A stretch of 64,000 nucleotides of DNA from Bradyrhizobium erythrophlei (GCF_900142985.1 NZ_LT670849.1:2356001-2420000); one strand, 5' to 3'. Shown: positions 44,069-55,949, numbered from the stretch's first letter. A program made the numbers and translations. The notes: a model not told the origin generated them from the sequence alone.

Positions 44069-44785
44069 ATGAACTCCCAGGTTCACTATCTGCCGCTCAC
44101 GCCGGCATTGTTCTCTATCCTGGTCTTTCTGTTTATCGGGCTGATTATCCTGATTCAGCTCCGTATCCTCAGATACGCCTATATGAAGCTCGGCGTCGGT
44201 CCGGGAGCCGCCATGGCCTTGCTGTTCGGCTCGTTGATCGGCAGCTACTTCAATATTCCCATCACCGTGCTGCCGGGCGCGGTGCGTTCGTCGGGACAAG
44301 TGATCGATTTCTTCGGCATGCAATATGTTGTGCCGCTGGTCCAGCAATGGCCGGGCACGGTGCTTGCCGTCAATGTCGGCGGCGCGGTGATCCCGACGCT
44401 GATGTCGACCTATCTCGTGCTTCGCTATCAGCTCTGGACCAGAGCCGTGATCGCCGTCATCGCCATTGCCTTCATCATCCATTCGATGGCGACGCCGGTG
44501 CACGGACTCGGTATTGCCGTGCCGGTCTTTGCGCCGGTCGTTGCAACCGCGATCCTCGCTTTCCTGCTGTCTCGCGAATACGCGGCGCCGCTGGCCTATA
44601 TCGGCGGCTCGATGGGAACGCTGATCGGCGCCGACCTCTCCAACCTCGACAAGATCAGCGGTCTTGGCGCGCCGGTGGCCTCCATCGGAGGTGCCGGGAC
44701 ATTCGACGGCATCTTCCTGACCGGCATTCTGGCCGTTCTGCTGGCCGGCATCGCTTCTCCATCACAACCGAGGCCCGCCTGGTAG
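44069..44785 (+). CDS. DUF1614 membrane protein
   Basis: 238 residues with about seven predicted membrane helices. FSILVFLFIGLIILIQLRILRYAY, LLFGSLIGSYFNIPI and IGADLSNLDKISGLGAPVASIGGAGTFD (split here only for length) match the DUF1614 family, whose function is unknown. The polar GADLSNLDK segment near residue 190 is the most conserved-looking part and may lie in the membrane interior. It follows the sortase by 73 bp in the same direction, and the diheme cytochrome gene follows by 106 bp. Confidence 0.85.
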   Translation: MNSQVHYLPLTPALFSILVFLFIGLIILIQLRILRYAYMKLGVGPGAAMALLFGSLIGSYFNIPITVLPGAVRSSGQVIDFFGMQYVVPLVQQWPGTVLAVNVGGAVIPTLMSTYLVLRYQLWTRAVIAVIAIAFIIHSMATPVHGLGIAVPVFAPVVATAILAFLLSREYAAPLAYIGGSMGTLIGADLSNLDKISGLGAPVASIGGAGTFDGIFLTGILAVLLAGIASPSQPRPAW

Positions 44786-44891
44786 GACCCGGTAGAAATG
44801 GAATAGCCGTTGACGGCTCGACCATTCTCAACGACGTTGCGGCCGGCATCACCGGGCAATCGCCAATAAAAAACAACATAGGGGGAAACCG

Positions 44892-45881
44892 ATGCGAAAG
44901 GCCTTTGCCGCACTGGCAATCATGGGCATGACCGCTGGCGTGGCGCCGCCCGCACAGGCTCAATCGCCGGCACCTGCACCGACATCGGCGGCGTCATTCC
45001 CGGCCTGGGCCTATCCATGGGTTCCGGATTTCAAGGTCGCGCCTGCCGACGATGTGCCGCGGCATGTGCCCGACAGCGATCAGAGCTTCACCATCGCCCA
45101 GGAGCGTAACCTTTTCTTCGTGCCCGACTGGCATCCCGAAGATCATCCGCCGATGCCGGACGTGGTGGCGCACGGCCGAATGCCCGACGTGCGCGCCTGC
45201 GGTTCGTGTCATCGCGCCGCAGGCACTGGCGGGCCTGAAAACGCCAGCCTCGCCGGTTTGCCCGCGGCCTACATCATCCAGCAGATCGAGGACTACAAAA
45301 GCGGCGCGCGGAAATTCGCCGGTCCCCAGCGCAGCCCAAGCGTCGTGATGACGGCCATTGCCAAAGCCAGCAACGAAGACGAGATCAAGTCGGCCGCGGC
45401 CTACTTCGCCTCGCTCAAACCCAAGGCCAACATCAAGGTCATCGAGACCGACACAGTTCCGGTCACGCAAATCGCACGGGTGTTCTACATGCAGGTGAAG
45501 GACGGCGGCACCGAGCCGATCGGCGAGCGCATCATCGAGACGCCGGTGGACGCCGTGCAATTCGAACACCGCGACACGCGTTCGCAGTTCATCGCTTATG
45601 TGCCGAAGGGAAGCATCGCCAGGGGCGAGGCCCTCGCGAAAACCGGCGGCGCCGGCGTCACCACGCCCTGCATCACCTGCCACGGTCCCGACCTGAGAGG
45701 CGTTGCGGCCATCCCCGGCATTGCCGGACGCTCACCGAGCTATCTCGTCCGTCAACTCTACGACTTTCAGCAGCACGCGCGGGCGGGAACTGCCGGCGCA
45801 CAGATGTTGCCTGTGGTCGAAAAGCTCTCGCATGACGACATGATGTCGCTGGCAGCCTATGCGGCTTCGTTAACGCCGTAG
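44892..45881 (+). CDS. Diheme cytochrome c, periplasmic
   Basis: 329 residues with a signal peptide ending in PPAQAQ. Two heme attachment sites occur, ACGSCH (about residue 103) and PCITCH (about 260), giving two class I cytochrome domains in the style of cytochrome c4 or of dehydrogenase electron acceptors. The linker regions carry YLVRQLYDFQQHARAG, typical of the second domain. No oxidoreductase partner is next to it, so its electron donor is unknown. It could belong to the same unit as DUF1614. Confidence 0.9.
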   Translation: MRKAFAALAIMGMTAGVAPPAQAQSPAPAPTSAASFPAWAYPWVPDFKVAPADDVPRHVPDSDQSFTIAQERNLFFVPDWHPEDHPPMPDVVAHGRMPDVRACGSCHRAAGTGGPENASLAGLPAAYIIQQIEDYKSGARKFAGPQRSPSVVMTAIAKASNEDEIKSAAAYFASLKPKANIKVIETDTVPVTQIARVFYMQVKDGGTEPIGERIIETPVDAVQFEHRDTRSQFIAYVPKGSIARGEALAKTGGAGVTTPCITCHGPDLRGVAAIPGIAGRSPSYLVRQLYDFQQHARAGTAGAQMLPVVEKLSHDDMMSLAAYAASLTP

Positions 45882-46006
45882 CAGAAGGCGCGGAGGGCCA
45901 CCGGGTCCGCGGGTCCGGCCTTTCGCCGCGCCCGCTTTGCCCGTACAATCGGCGGAACACTGGCGATTTGGATCGTTTCGATCTCTCACGGAATCCGGCT
46001 TCCCCG

Positions 46007-46843
46007 ATGAAGATGCGCTCCAGCAACCTCATGATCGGAACCACGACGCTGGCGATCCTGGCGATCGCTTTTTTCGGTATTTTGGGCGTGAAGAAAATCC
46101 GGGCGATCTCGCAGGAAAGCCGGATGCGCATCGTGTTCGAGGGCGGCTCCGCGAGCGGCCTGCGCCGGGGCGGCAGCGTCAACTTCGACGGCGTCCAGGT
46201 CGGCGAGATCCTTTCGCTCAAGCTCGACAACCCGCGCAAGGTCGTGGCCGAAGTCAGGGTCGCCACCAACGCGCCGATCCGCAAGGATACCGTCGTGGGG
46301 ATGGAGTTTCAGGGCCTCACCGGCATTGCCGCCATTTCGTTGATTGGCGGCGAGTCGCCCGATCCACCGGCGCCATCCGACAAGGACGGCATTCCAACGC
46401 TGACCGCGGACTTAAGCGAAATCCAGTCGCTGCGCGATACCTTGCATAACGTCGACCGCATCCTTGTCGGCAATCAATCGACGATCAAGGACGGGATGCT
46501 GAGTTTCGAAACCTACACGGCCTCGCTGGCGAGCGGGGGCGACGCCATCGACAAGGCGATCGACAGGACTAATGACGCGTTCGCGGGTTTCAACGGCGCG
46601 ATTGCGCGCATCGACAGCGTTCTGCCCGGCTTTGCCGACGGAAAAGCCGACGAACTGTTCGAGAAGATGCAGACCATCCGCGAATTTGCCGAAACTTTTA
46701 ACAAGAAGTCCGCGGTCGTGATCGAAGAAGCGCGCCATACACTTCTCGACATCAGCGAAGGCGCCAACAAGGTCACGCTCAAGATCGACCCGCAGGCCGC
46801 TTCCAGCCCGCGTCCGCCGCGAAGGCAAAATCCGCAGCGTTAG
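46007..46843 (+). CDS. MlaD/MCE-domain protein
   Basis: 278 residues from the ATG at 46007; a membrane anchor near the start (LMIGTTTLAILAIAFFGILG) is followed by one MCE domain (RIVFEGGSASGLRRGGSVNFDGVQVGEI, VVGMEFQGLTGIAAISLIGG) and a long helical C-terminus (about residues 145-260). MCE proteins form hexameric rings that carry lipids across the periplasm for an MlaFE ABC transporter. No MlaE or MlaF gene is adjacent, so it must pair with components elsewhere or act alone. It ends with a Pro/Arg-rich tail. Confidence 0.87.
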   Translation: MKMRSSNLMIGTTTLAILAIAFFGILGVKKIRAISQESRMRIVFEGGSASGLRRGGSVNFDGVQVGEILSLKLDNPRKVVAEVRVATNAPIRKDTVVGMEFQGLTGIAAISLIGGESPDPPAPSDKDGIPTLTADLSEIQSLRDTLHNVDRILVGNQSTIKDGMLSFETYTASLASGGDAIDKAIDRTNDAFAGFNGAIARIDSVLPGFADGKADELFEKMQTIREFAETFNKKSAVVIEEARHTLLDISEGANKVTLKIDPQAASSPRPPRRQNPQR

Positions 46844-47115
46844 CTGTAAGAGCTGTAGCGGCGGCAACCGGCGGGTTCCTGCCGGGAACTACGGATTGCA
46901 CCCTCGACGCCGCGTTCAAAATAATTTTGAATCCGTCTGGAACGATTATTCGTCTGCCGAATTGACTTACTCGGCTCGCGCTTCTCGCTCTATCGCTTTG
47001 TAATATCTAGCGTATTTCACTTGCTTTGCGAGCATGTGCACGATTTGATCGAGTTAATACCGACTCGCTTGCGCGCGGACAGCAGCGCTTTTTCCGGTTC
47101 TCGAGGGGGCCTTTC

Positions 47116-50100
47116 ATGAGTGAAGTTGGTTCGGTCAATCCGTCCAATCGTCGGCGCGCCAAACTCTACACCAACGGAAAACCGGACCCGTCGCAGGAAT
47201 TGCTGCAGGCGTTGCAGGCGATGCGAAGCGGCGATTTTTCCGTGCGAATGACCGGCGATCACCTCGGCATCGACGGCAAGATCGCTGACACCTTCAACGA
47301 GATCGTCGCCGCCAACCAGCGAATGGCGCAACAGCTCGAGCGCGTCGGCCAAGTCGTGGGCCGCGAAGGAAAAACGCGCCAACGCGTCAAATTCGGCCTC
47401 GCCAGCGGGTCATGGGCGGATATGGAAGGTTCGGTCAACACGCTGATCGATGATCTGCTGTGGCCGACGCGCGAGGTGACGCGCGCCGTCGCCGCCGTCG
47501 CGCAAGGCGACCTGTTGCAAACCGTGAAGCTTGACGTCGACGGCCGCCCGCTGGGCGGCGAATTTTTGCAGTCGGCGACGATCGTCAACACCATGATCAA
47601 GCAGCTTTCGGTGTTCACCTCCGAAGTGACGCGCGTCGCACGCGAGGTCGGTACCGAAGGCAAGCTCGGCGGACAGGCCCAGGTGCCGGAAGTGACCGGC
47701 GTGTGGAAGGACCTGACCGAGAGCGTCAACTCGATGGCGAACAACCTGACCGGCCAGGTTCGCAACATCGCCGAGGTCACGATTGCGGTCGCCAACGGCG
47801 ACTTGTCGAAAAAGATCACGGTGGACGTGCGTGGCGAAATTCTCCAGCTCAAGGAAGCCATCAACACGATGGTGGACCAGCTGCGCTCCTTCGCCTCGGA
47901 AGTGACGCGCGTGGCGCGCGAAGTCGGCACCGACGGCAAACTCGGCGGTCAGGCCATCGTGCCCGGCGTCGCCGGGACCTGGAAAGACCTGACCGACTCC
48001 GTGAACGCGATGTGCGGCAACCTGACCGCACAGGTCCGCAACATCGCCAACGTCACCACGGCGGTCGCGCGCGGCGACCTGTCGCGCAAGATCACGGTCG
48101 ACGTGCGCGGCGAAATTCTCGAGCTGAAAGACACCATCAACACCATGGTGGACCAGCTCAACTCCTTTGCGTCGGAAGTGACACGCGTCGCACGTGAGGT
48201 CGGCACCGACGGCAAGCTCGGCGGACAGGCCCAGGTGCCTGGTGTCGCCGGCACCTGGAAGGACCTCACCGACAACGTCAACTTCATGGCCTCGAACCTG
48301 ACCGCGCAGGTTCGCAACATCGCCGACGTCGCAACCGCGATCGCCGGCGGCGACCTGTCCAAGAAAATCACGGTGAACGTGTCGGGCGAAATCCTTCAAT
48401 TGAAGGAAACGCTCAACACCATGGTGGACCAGCTCAACGCCTTCGCCTCGGAAGTGACGCGCGTGGCGCGCGAAGTCGGCACCGACGGCAAGCTCGGCGG
48501 TCAGGCCCAGGTGACGGGCGTCGCCGGCACCTGGAAAGACTTGACTGACTCCGTCAACTCCATGGCCGGCAACCTGACCGCGCAGGTCCGCAACATCGCC
48601 GAGGTGACGACGGCGGTCGCCAACGGCGACTTGTCGAAAAAGATCACGGTGGACGTGCGCGGCGAAATTCTCGAACTGAAGAACACCATCAACACGATGG
48701 TGGACCAGCTCAACGCCTTTGCCGGCGAAGTGACGCGCGTGGCGCGCGAAGTCGGCACCGAGGGCAAGCTCGGCGGTCAGGCCCAGGTCCGCGGCGTCGC
48801 CGGTACCTGGAAGGATTTGACCGACAGCGTCAACTCGATGGCGTCCAACCTCACCGGCCAGGTCCGCAACATCGCCGAAGTCGCCACGGCCGTGGCGAAG
48901 GGCGACCTGTCGAAGAAAATCACCGTGAACGTGTCGGGTGAAATCCTTCAGTTGAAGGAAACGCTCAACACCATGGTGGACCAGCTCAACGCTTTCGCGG
49001 GCGAAGTGACGCGCGTGGCGCGCGAGGTCGGCACCGACGGCAAGCTCGGCGGACAGGCGCAGGTGACAGGCGTCGCCGGCACCTGGAAAGACTTGACCGA
49101 CTCCGTGAACTCCATGGCCGGCAACCTGACGGCACAGGTCCGCAACATCGCCGAAGTCGCGACCGCGATCGCCGGCGGTGACCTGTCGCGCAAGATCACG
49201 GTGGACGTGCGCGGCGAAATCCTTCAGCTCAAGGAAACGCTGAATACGATGGTCGACCAGCTCAACCGCTTCGCGGGTGAGGTGACGCGCGTCGCGCGCG
49301 AGGTTGGCACCGAAGGCCGCCTTGGTGGTCAAGCCAACGTGCCCGGCGTCGCCGGTACCTGGAAGGACCTCACCGACTCCGTCAATTCGATGGCCGGCAA
49401 CCTGACGGCACAAGTCCGCAACATCGCCGAAGTGACCACCGCCGTGGCGCGCGGCGACCTGTCGCGCAAGATCACGGTCGACGTGAAGGGCGAAATTCTC
49501 GAACTGAAAAACACCATCAACACCATGGTGGACCAGCTCAACGCCTTCGCCTCGGAAGTGACGCGCGTGGCGCGCGAAGTCGGCACCGAAGGCAAGCTCG
49601 GCGGCCAGGCGGAAGTGCCGGAAGTCGCCGGCACCTGGAAGGACCTCACCGACAACGTCAACTTCATGGCGTCGAACCTGACCGCGCAAGTGCGCAACAT
49701 CGCCGAAGTCGCAACCGCGATCGCCGGCGGCGACCTGTCGAAGAAGATCACGGTGGACGTGCGCGGCGAAATCCTTCTGCTCAAGGACACCCTGAACACC
49801 ATGGTGGAGCAGCTTCGTTCTTTCGCCGCCGAAGTGACCCGCGTGGCGCGCGAAGTCGGCACCGAAGGCCGGCTCGGCGGTCAGGCCGTGGTGCCCGGCG
49901 TCGGCGGCACCTGGAAGGACCTTACCGACAACGTCAACCTGTTGGCTGCGAACCTCACCACGCAGGTCCGCAACATCGCCGAAGTGACCACCGCCGTGGC
50001 GCGCGGTGACTTGTCGCGCAAGATCACCGTCGACGTGAAGGGCGAAATTCTCGAACTGAAGAACACCATCAACACGATGGTGGACCAGCTCAACGCCTTT

Positions 50101-53100
50101 GCCGGCGAAGTGACGCGCGTGGCGCGCGAGGTCGGCACCGAAGGCAAGCTCGGCGGACAGGCGCAGGTGCCGGGCGTCGCCGGCACCTGGAAAGATCTCA
50201 CCGATACCGTGAACTTCATGGCCGCCAACCTGACCGAACAGGTACGCGGCATCGTCAAGGTCGTGACCGCGGTCGCGAACGGCGACCTGAAACAGAACCT
50301 GACGATGAAATCGAAGGGCGAAGTCGCGGCGCTCGCAGACACCATCAACAATATGACCGAGACGCTCGCAACCTTCGCCGACCAGGTGACGAGCGTGGCG
50401 CGCGAAGTCGGCGTCGAAGGCCGTCTCGGCGGTCAAGCCAACGTGCCCGGCGCGGCCGGCACCTGGAAGGACCTGACCGGCAACGTCAACCTGCTCGCGG
50501 CCAACCTGACCTCGCAGGTCCGCGCCATCGCGGAAGTGGCGACGGCTGTGACCAAGGGCGACCTCACCCGATCGATCCAGGTCGACGCCCGCGGCGAAGT
50601 CTCGGAGCTGAAAGACAACATCAACACGATGATCACCAACCTCCGGCTCACGACCGACCTCAATACCGAGCAGGACTGGCTGAAGACGAACCTCGCCCGC
50701 TTCACCAACATGTTGCAGGGTCAGCGCGACCTGACCACGGTCGGCCGGTTGCTCCTCACCGAGCTCACGCCGCTGGTCAACGCGCATCGAGGCGTGATTT
50801 ATCAGGTCCAGTACGAGGATAGCCCGCAACTGCGCTTGCTCTCGGCCTATGCGAGCGACGGCGCCAGCCCGCACCTGCAGGTGATTCAGGTCGGCGAAGG
50901 CCTGATCGGCCAGTGCGCGATGGACAAGCGGCAGCGACTGGTAACCGACATCCCCGAAGACACGGCCCCAGTCAACTCGGCGCTATTGCGCATGACGCCG
51001 AAGAATCTGGTGGTGCTGCCGGTTCTGTTCGAGAACCAGGTCAAGGCAGTGATCGAACTGGCTTCCGTTTCGACCTTCACGACATCGCAGATGACGTTCC
51101 TCGAACAGCTCACCGACTCGATCGGAATCGTGCTGAACAGCATCGAGGCCACGATGCAAACCGAAGGCCTCCTGACGCAATCGCAGCAACTGGCAGGCGA
51201 ATTGCAGACCCAGCAGAAGGAATTGCAGCAGACCAACGATCAGCTCGAGCAGAAGGCCCAGCAGCTCGCCGAACGCAACGTCGAAGTCGAACGCAAGAAC
51301 CAGGAAATCGAGCAGGCCCGTCGCGCGCTCGAGGAAAAAGCCACCGAGCTTTCGCTGACGTCGAAGTACAAGTCCGAATTCCTGGCCAACATGTCCCACG
51401 AATTGCGGACGCCGCTGAACAGTATCCTCATCCTGGGCCAGCAGCTGACGGAAAATCCCGACGGCAACCTGACGCCGAAGCAGGTCGAATTCGCGCGCAC
51501 CATCCACGGCGCAGGCACCGACCTGTTGAACCTGATCAGCGACATTCTCGATCTTTCGAAGATCGAATCCGGCACGGTGACGGTCGAAGCCGAAGACATC
51601 CTCCTCACCAACTTGCTGGACACCGTTGGACGTCCATTCCGCCACGAAGCGGACAACCGGCAGCTGACCTTCGACATGGCCATCGATCCGCATCTCGGGC
51701 GCAGCATCTCGACCGACTCGAAGCGGTTGCAGCAGGTGCTGAAAAACCTGCTCTCGAACGCCTTCAAGTTCACCGCAGAAGGCGGCGTGCGTCTGAGCGT
51801 CACGGCGGCGTTGGGCGGTTGGAGCGCCGAACACCCCGTGCTCGATCATTCGCCCGCGGTGGTCGCCTTTGAGGTGTCCGACACCGGCATCGGCATTCCA
51901 CAGGAAAAGCAGAAGCTGATCTTCGAAGCCTTCCAGCAGGCGGACGCCGGCACCAGCCGGAAATATGGCGGCACTGGCCTCGGTCTTGCCATCAGCCGCG
52001 AACTGGCAAGCCTGCTCGGCGGCGAAATCCATTTGCAGAGCACGCCCGGCAAAGGCAGCGTGTTCACGCTCTATCTGCCGCTGAAATATGCCGGACCGAC
52101 GGTCGCGCCGCGGGTCGTGGCGTCAACGCAACCGTTGCCCGCCGTCGCGCAGGAACGCGTCATCGAGCAATTGCCGGATGATCGCCTGAGCCTGGAGCCG
52201 GGCGACACCATCCTCCTGATCGTCGAGGACGATCCGCATTACGCGAGGGTGCTGGTCGACCTGGCGCGCGACAAGGGTTTCAAGGTCATGGTCGCGGCAA
52301 GGGGCGCGGAAGCACTCGACCTGGCCAAACAATACCAGCCGACCGCGATCTCACTCGACGTGTTCCTGCCCGACATGCTCGGATGGACGGTGCTGAGCCA
52401 GCTCAAGCACAACCCGCTGACGCGGCATATTCCGGTTCAGATCATCACGCTCGACGAAGACCGCCAGCATGCCCTGGCGCGCGGTGCGTTCTCCTTTGTC
52501 AACAAGCCGACCACTACCGAGGGCGTCGCCGCGGCGCTGACCCAGATCAAGGAATACGCAAAACCGCGCCGCAAGCGGCTGTTGATCGTCGAGGACAATG
52601 CGGCGGAACAAATGAGCATCAAGGAACTGCTCGGCCACGACGATATTGAGATCGTCACCGCCGATACCGGCGCCGGCGCCCTGACGACGCTTCGGGACCA
52701 GCCCTGCGACTGCGTGGTGCTCGATCTCAGGCTGCCCGATATGAGTGGATTTGAGGTTCTGGATTCGATCCGCAAGGACGAGGTGCTGTCGGAGATTCCG
52801 GTCGTGGTTTTCACCGGCCGTGAACTTTCGATCGAGGAAGACGCGGAACTCCACACCATGGCCCGCAGTATCGTGGTCAAGGGCGTGGAATCGCCCGAGC
52901 GCCTGCTGGACGAGACATCGCTGTTCCTGCATCGCGTGATCACGGAACTTCCGACCGAGAAGCAGCGGATGCTGGAAAAGCTCAACAGTTCCGATGAGGA
53001 TCTCGTGGGCCGCACCGCGCTTCTGGTCGACGACGACGCCCGCAATATTTTCGCGCTGTCGAGCGTTCTGGAACGCCGCGGAATGAAGGTGCTGACTGCG

Positions 53101-53376
53101 ACGACCGGCAGTGAGGCGGTCGCGCTGGTCGGATCTAACCCTGAAATCGCCGTGGTGTTGATGGACATCATGATGCCGCAGATGGACGGTTATCAGACCA
53201 TCGGCGTCATCCGGGCGAACCCTGCGTTCCGCAGGCTTCCGATCATTGCCCTGACCGCCAAGGCGATGAAGGGCGACCGCGAGAAATGCCTGGAGGCCGG
53301 CGCATCCGACTACCTCGCTAAACCGGTCAACACCGAGCAGTTATTGCTTGCGATCAGAATGTGGCTGCACCGCTGA
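47116..53376 (+). CDS. Giant poly-HAMP hybrid histidine kinase with three receiver domains
   Basis: 2086 residues from the ATG at 47116 (GAGGGGGC before it). No membrane segment is seen. HAMP units start near residue 25; eleven consecutive 92-residue units carry VTRVAREVG and GKLGGQA motifs with an exact 276-bp period from about 47641 to 50640. A GAF domain (about 1185-1345), a coiled coil, HisKA with the [11 protein letters not shown]is near 1428, HATPase_c (about 1530-1655) and three receivers follow (Asp in [16 protein letters not shown] and LMDIMMPQ). The second receiver has KG instead of KP near its end. The layout resembles fungal group III kinases. Confidence 0.95.
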   Translation: MSEVGSVNPSNRRRAKLYTNGKPDPSQELLQALQAMRSGDFSVRMTGDHLGIDGKIADTFNEIVAANQRMAQQLERVGQVVGREGKTRQRVKFGLASGSWADMEGSVNTLIDDLLWPTREVTRAVAAVAQGDLLQTVKLDVDGRPLGGEFLQSATIVNTMIKQLSVFTSEVTRVAREVGTEGKLGGQAQVPEVTGVWKDLTESVNSMANNLTGQVRNIAEVTIAVANGDLSKKITVDVRGEILQLKEAINTMVDQLRSFASEVTRVAREVGTDGKLGGQAIVPGVAGTWKDLTDSVNAMCGNLTAQVRNIANVTTAVARGDLSRKITVDVRGEILELKDTINTMVDQLNSFASEVTRVAREVGTDGKLGGQAQVPGVAGTWKDLTDNVNFMASNLTAQVRNIADVATAIAGGDLSKKITVNVSGEILQLKETLNTMVDQLNAFASEVTRVAREVGTDGKLGGQAQVTGVAGTWKDLTDSVNSMAGNLTAQVRNIAEVTTAVANGDLSKKITVDVRGEILELKNTINTMVDQLNAFAGEVTRVAREVGTEGKLGGQAQVRGVAGTWKDLTDSVNSMASNLTGQVRNIAEVATAVAKGDLSKKITVNVSGEILQLKETLNTMVDQLNAFAGEVTRVAREVGTDGKLGGQAQVTGVAGTWKDLTDSVNSMAGNLTAQVRNIAEVATAIAGGDLSRKITVDVRGEILQLKETLNTMVDQLNRFAGEVTRVAREVGTEGRLGGQANVPGVAGTWKDLTDSVNSMAGNLTAQVRNIAEVTTAVARGDLSRKITVDVKGEILELKNTINTMVDQLNAFASEVTRVAREVGTEGKLGGQAEVPEVAGTWKDLTDNVNFMASNLTAQVRNIAEVATAIAGGDLSKKITVDVRGEILLLKDTLNTMVEQLRSFAAEVTRVAREVGTEGRLGGQAVVPGVGGTWKDLTDNVNLLAANLTTQVRNIAEVTTAVARGDLSRKITVDVKGEILELKNTINTMVDQLNAFAGEVTRVAREVGTEGKLGGQAQVPGVAGTWKDLTDTVNFMAANLTEQVRGIVKVVTAVANGDLKQNLTMKSKGEVAALADTINNMTETLATFADQVTSVAREVGVEGRLGGQANVPGAAGTWKDLTGNVNLLAANLTSQVRAIAEVATAVTKGDLTRSIQVDARGEVSELKDNINTMITNLRLTTDLNTEQDWLKTNLARFTNMLQGQRDLTTVGRLLLTELTPLVNAHRGVIYQVQYEDSPQLRLLSAYASDGASPHLQVIQVGEGLIGQCAMDKRQRLVTDIPEDTAPVNSALLRMTPKNLVVLPVLFENQVKAVIELASVSTFTTSQMTFLEQLTDSIGIVLNSIEATMQTEGLLTQSQQLAGELQTQQKELQQTNDQLEQKAQQLAERNVEVERKNQEIEQARRALEEKATELSLTSKYKSEFLANMSHELRTPLNSILILGQQLTENPDGNLTPKQVEFARTIHGAGTDLLNLISDILDLSKIESGTVTVEAEDILLTNLLDTVGRPFRHEADNRQLTFDMAIDPHLGRSISTDSKRLQQVLKNLLSNAFKFTAEGGVRLSVTAALGGWSAEHPVLDHSPAVVAFEVSDTGIGIPQEKQKLIFEAFQQADAGTSRKYGGTGLGLAISRELASLLGGEIHLQSTPGKGSVFTLYLPLKYAGPTVAPRVVASTQPLPAVAQERVIEQLPDDRLSLEPGDTILLIVEDDPHYARVLVDLARDKGFKVMVAARGAEALDLAKQYQPTAISLDVFLPDMLGWTVLSQLKHNPLTRHIPVQIITLDEDRQHALARGAFSFVNKPTTTEGVAAALTQIKEYAKPRRKRLLIVEDNAAEQMSIKELLGHDDIEIVTADTGAGALTTLRDQPCDCVVLDLRLPDMSGFEVLDSIRKDEVLSEIPVVVFTGRELSIEEDAELHTMARSIVVKGVESPERLLDETSLFLHRVITELPTEKQRMLEKLNSSDEDLVGRTALLVDDDARNIFALSSVLERRGMKVLTATTGSEAVALVGSNPEIAVVLMDIMMPQMDGYQTIGVIRANPAFRRLPIIALTAKAMKGDREKCLEAGASDYLAKPVNTEQLLLAIRMWLHR

Positions 53377-53404
53377 TTTGAGCCTTAGAGCTCTTGGACA
53401 CCAA

Positions 53405-54901
53405 ATGATGGACCAGGAAAAGGTAGACATCCTTCTGGTTGACGATCAGCCGGCCAAGCTGTTGGCCTATGAAGTTATCCTCAAGGAGCTCAACGAAAAT
53501 CTCGTGGTCGCGACCTCGGGACGGGAAGCTCTGGAATATCTGCTCAAGAACGAAGTCGCCGTGATTCTGGTCGATGTCTGCATGCCCGAGCTCGACGGTT
53601 TCGAGCTCGCCGCGATGATTCGCGAACATCCGCGTTTCCAGAAGACGGCAATGATTTTCATCTCGGCCATCCAGGTTTCGGATATCGATCGTCTGCGCGG
53701 CTATGAGATGGGCGCGGTCGACTACGTGCCGGTTCCCGTGGTTCCGGAAGTGCTGCGCGCCAAGATTCGCGTTTTCGTCGATCTCTATCGCAAGACGCGT
53801 CAGCTCGAACGCTTCAACGCCGAGCTTGAAGACCGGGTGCGCGCCCGCACCATGGAGCTTGAGCATTCCAACGCGCGGCTGCTCGAAAGCGAGCAGCGCC
53901 GCAGCCTTGCACTGGCCGCGGGGAGCATGGGCTCCTGGGACTGGGACTGGCTCAACGGCGACTGGATGTGGGACGAAGGCCAATACCGGATCTTCGGGGT
54001 CGAACCGACGGCTTTCACCGTCACCCCGGACAACGTGCGCGCCTTGCTTCATCCGGACGACATGGGCCAGCTACGCAAGGCCATGGTGCAGTTCAACAAG
54101 GGCGTCAAATCCTACGAAACCGAATTCCGGATCGTTCGCCCGGACGGCGAAATTCGATGGCTGTTCGGCACAGCCGCCGCGACCGCCGACAAGAGCGGCC
54201 GGGTCATCCACGTCAGCGGCGTCACCGTCGATATCACCGAACGCAAACGCGCCGAGGAGCGGCAGAACCTGCTCACCCGCGAAGTCGATCACCGCGCCAA
54301 GAATGCGCTGGCGCTCGCCCAGTCGATCGTGCGGCTGACGCGCGGCGAGAACGCGAAATCCTACATGCAAGCGGTGGAAGGCCGCATCGGCGCGCTGGCG
54401 CGGGTGCACACCATCCTTTCACTGTCGAGCTGGCAGGGCGCAGAAATCACCAGGCTCGTCGACGAGGAACTCGCGCCCTATCAGATGAACGACCAGATTG
54501 CCTTCGGCGGATCGAACGTCCAGTTGCAGCCGGCAACCGCGCAGACGCTCGCGATGGCGCTGCATGAGCTGGTCACGAACTCGGCCAAGTACGGCGCGCT
54601 GTCGACGCGGACCGGCCGCCTGACGATCAACTGGAAGGTCGAGGCGGACGTTTTGCGGATTCTCTGGGAAGAGCGGGAAGGCCCGCCCGTCGTGGAGCCG
54701 GTATCGCGCGGCTTTGGAACGCGGAGCGTGATCGCAAGCATCGAGTCCCAGCTCGGCGGCCAGGCCGAATTCGACTGGCGCCCCGAAGGCCTGATCTGCC
54801 GGCTCTCGGTCCCGTTAAGGCCGGCCGCTACGGCGCGGCAGAGCAGTCATCGCCAGCCTGTGGGCGGCGAGACCGAGGTCCAGAAGGTCGCGGCTCAGTA
54901 G
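53405..54901 (+). CDS. Receiver-PAS-HWE histidine kinase
   Basis: 498 residues from the ATG at 53405, 29 bp after the giant kinase stop. The receiver (about 7-125) has ILLVDDQPAK and VDVCMPELDG. After a coiled coil, a PAS domain (about 185-295) has the WDWDWLNGDWMWDEGQYRI and ETEFRIVRPDGEIRWL motifs. The kinase is of the HWE type: the acceptor helix reads REVDHRAKNALALAQSIV and the ATPase part has ALHELVTNSAKYGALS. It likely receives a phosphoryl group from, or acts downstream of, the poly-HAMP kinase; HWE kinases often feed general stress or light pathways. Confidence 0.93.
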   Translation: MMDQEKVDILLVDDQPAKLLAYEVILKELNENLVVATSGREALEYLLKNEVAVILVDVCMPELDGFELAAMIREHPRFQKTAMIFISAIQVSDIDRLRGYEMGAVDYVPVPVVPEVLRAKIRVFVDLYRKTRQLERFNAELEDRVRARTMELEHSNARLLESEQRRSLALAAGSMGSWDWDWLNGDWMWDEGQYRIFGVEPTAFTVTPDNVRALLHPDDMGQLRKAMVQFNKGVKSYETEFRIVRPDGEIRWLFGTAAATADKSGRVIHVSGVTVDITERKRAEERQNLLTREVDHRAKNALALAQSIVRLTRGENAKSYMQAVEGRIGALARVHTILSLSSWQGAEITRLVDEELAPYQMNDQIAFGGSNVQLQPATAQTLAMALHELVTNSAKYGALSTRTGRLTINWKVEADVLRILWEEREGPPVVEPVSRGFGTRSVIASIESQLGGQAEFDWRPEGLICRLSVPLRPAATARQSSHRQPVGGETEVQKVAAQ

Positions 54902-54908
54902 TCGACAC

Positions 54909-55949
54909 CTAGTAATTGCTCGCCGGCACCTTGTTCGGGATGCCGTCGATCGGGCACTCCTCGGTCCCTGCGGTCGAGCGGGTCATCGCTTCGACCATTT
55001 CGCGCGTGCCTTCCGGATCGGCAATCCAGTTCTTGTAGAAATCATAAGGACAGGCCGCGACTCCGCGTGCGCTTTCGCCGGAATTGATCATACCGGTATA
55101 GCCGCGATGAACCAGCTTATAGAGATGATTCTGCGACTGGCCGTTGCGGCGCGCATCGCGGATCAAACTCTTCGAGAGCTGCGCATACTGGATGCCATAC
55201 TCTTCCTCGCCAGTCTCGCCCAGAGTACGCCCATCAAAGCCGATGATCGCCGAGTGACCGAAGTAGGAATAGACACCATCAAAACCGGCAGCATTGGCGA
55301 CCGCGACATAAACATTGTTGGCCCAGGCCATCGCCTTGGAAATGAGGACCTGTTGCTCCTTGGCTGGATACATGTAACCCTGACAGCGCACGATCAACTC
55401 CGCGCCCTTCATGGCGCAGTCGCGCCAGATTTCCGGAAAATTGCCGTCGTCGCAGATGATCAGACTGATCTTCATGCCCTTCGGGCCGTCGGAAACATAG
55501 GTGCAATTGCCGGGATACCAGCCTTCGATCGGCACCCACGGCATGATCTTGCGATATTTCTGGACAATCTCGCCCTTGTCGTTCATCAGGATCAAGGTGT
55601 TGTACGGCGCCTTGTTCGGGTGCTGCTCGTGGCGTTCGCCCGTGAGCGAGAACACGCCCCAGACCTTGGCCTTGCGGCACGCTTCCGCGAAAATCTCGGT
55701 CTCGGGACCCGGGATCGCAGAGGCCGTCTCGTACATCTCTTTCGAGTCATACATGATGCCCTGGGTGGAATATTCCGGAAAGATCACCAGGTCCATGCCC
55801 GGCAGCCCGACCTTCATGCCCACCAACATGTCGGCAATCTTGCGGGCGTTGTCGAGCACCTCGGCTTTGGTGTGCAGGCGCGGCATCTTGTAGTTGACGA
55901 CCGCGACGCCGACCGTGTCGTTGCTGCTGGAAATATCACCGTGAAGCAT
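54909..55949 (-). CDS. amiE: Aliphatic amidase
   Basis: 346 residues, the exact length of the Pseudomonas enzyme and very similar at the start ([20 protein letters not shown]). The nitrilase triad is visible: Glu in [10 protein letters not shown], Lys in KYRKIMPW and Cys in [13 protein letters not shown]. It hydrolyses short aliphatic amides such as acetamide and propionamide to acid and ammonia in the cytoplasm. It ends the minus-strand run fmdA-fmdB-amiE, 42 bp after fmdB, so ammonia supply from amides is the joint role. Confidence 0.97.
   Translation of the reverse strand: MLHGDISSSNDTVGVAVVNYKMPRLHTKAEVLDNARKIADMLVGMKVGLPGMDLVIFPEYSTQGIMYDSKEMYETASAIPGPETEIFAEACRKAKVWGVFSLTGERHEQHPNKAPYNTLILMNDKGEIVQKYRKIMPWVPIEGWYPGNCTYVSDGPKGMKISLIICDDGNFPEIWRDCAMKGAELIVRCQGYMYPAKEQQVLISKAMAWANNVYVAVANAAGFDGVYSYFGHSAIIGFDGRTLGETGEEEYGIQYAQLSKSLIRDARRNGQSQNHLYKLVHRGYTGMINSGESARGVAACPYDFYKNWIADPEGTREMVEAMTRSTAGTEECPIDGIPNKVPASNY

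Noticed and set aside
47641..50640. The 276-bp repeats as a CRISPR-like or tandem non-coding array
   Set aside because: The period is a multiple of three, the frame is open throughout, and each unit encodes a HAMP-like module.
47410..50874. A 1154-residue open frame on the minus strand across the HAMP repeats
   Set aside because: It mirrors the repetitive, GC-biased plus-strand gene, is rich in His, Gly and Asp without a fold, and inherits its length from the 276-bp period.
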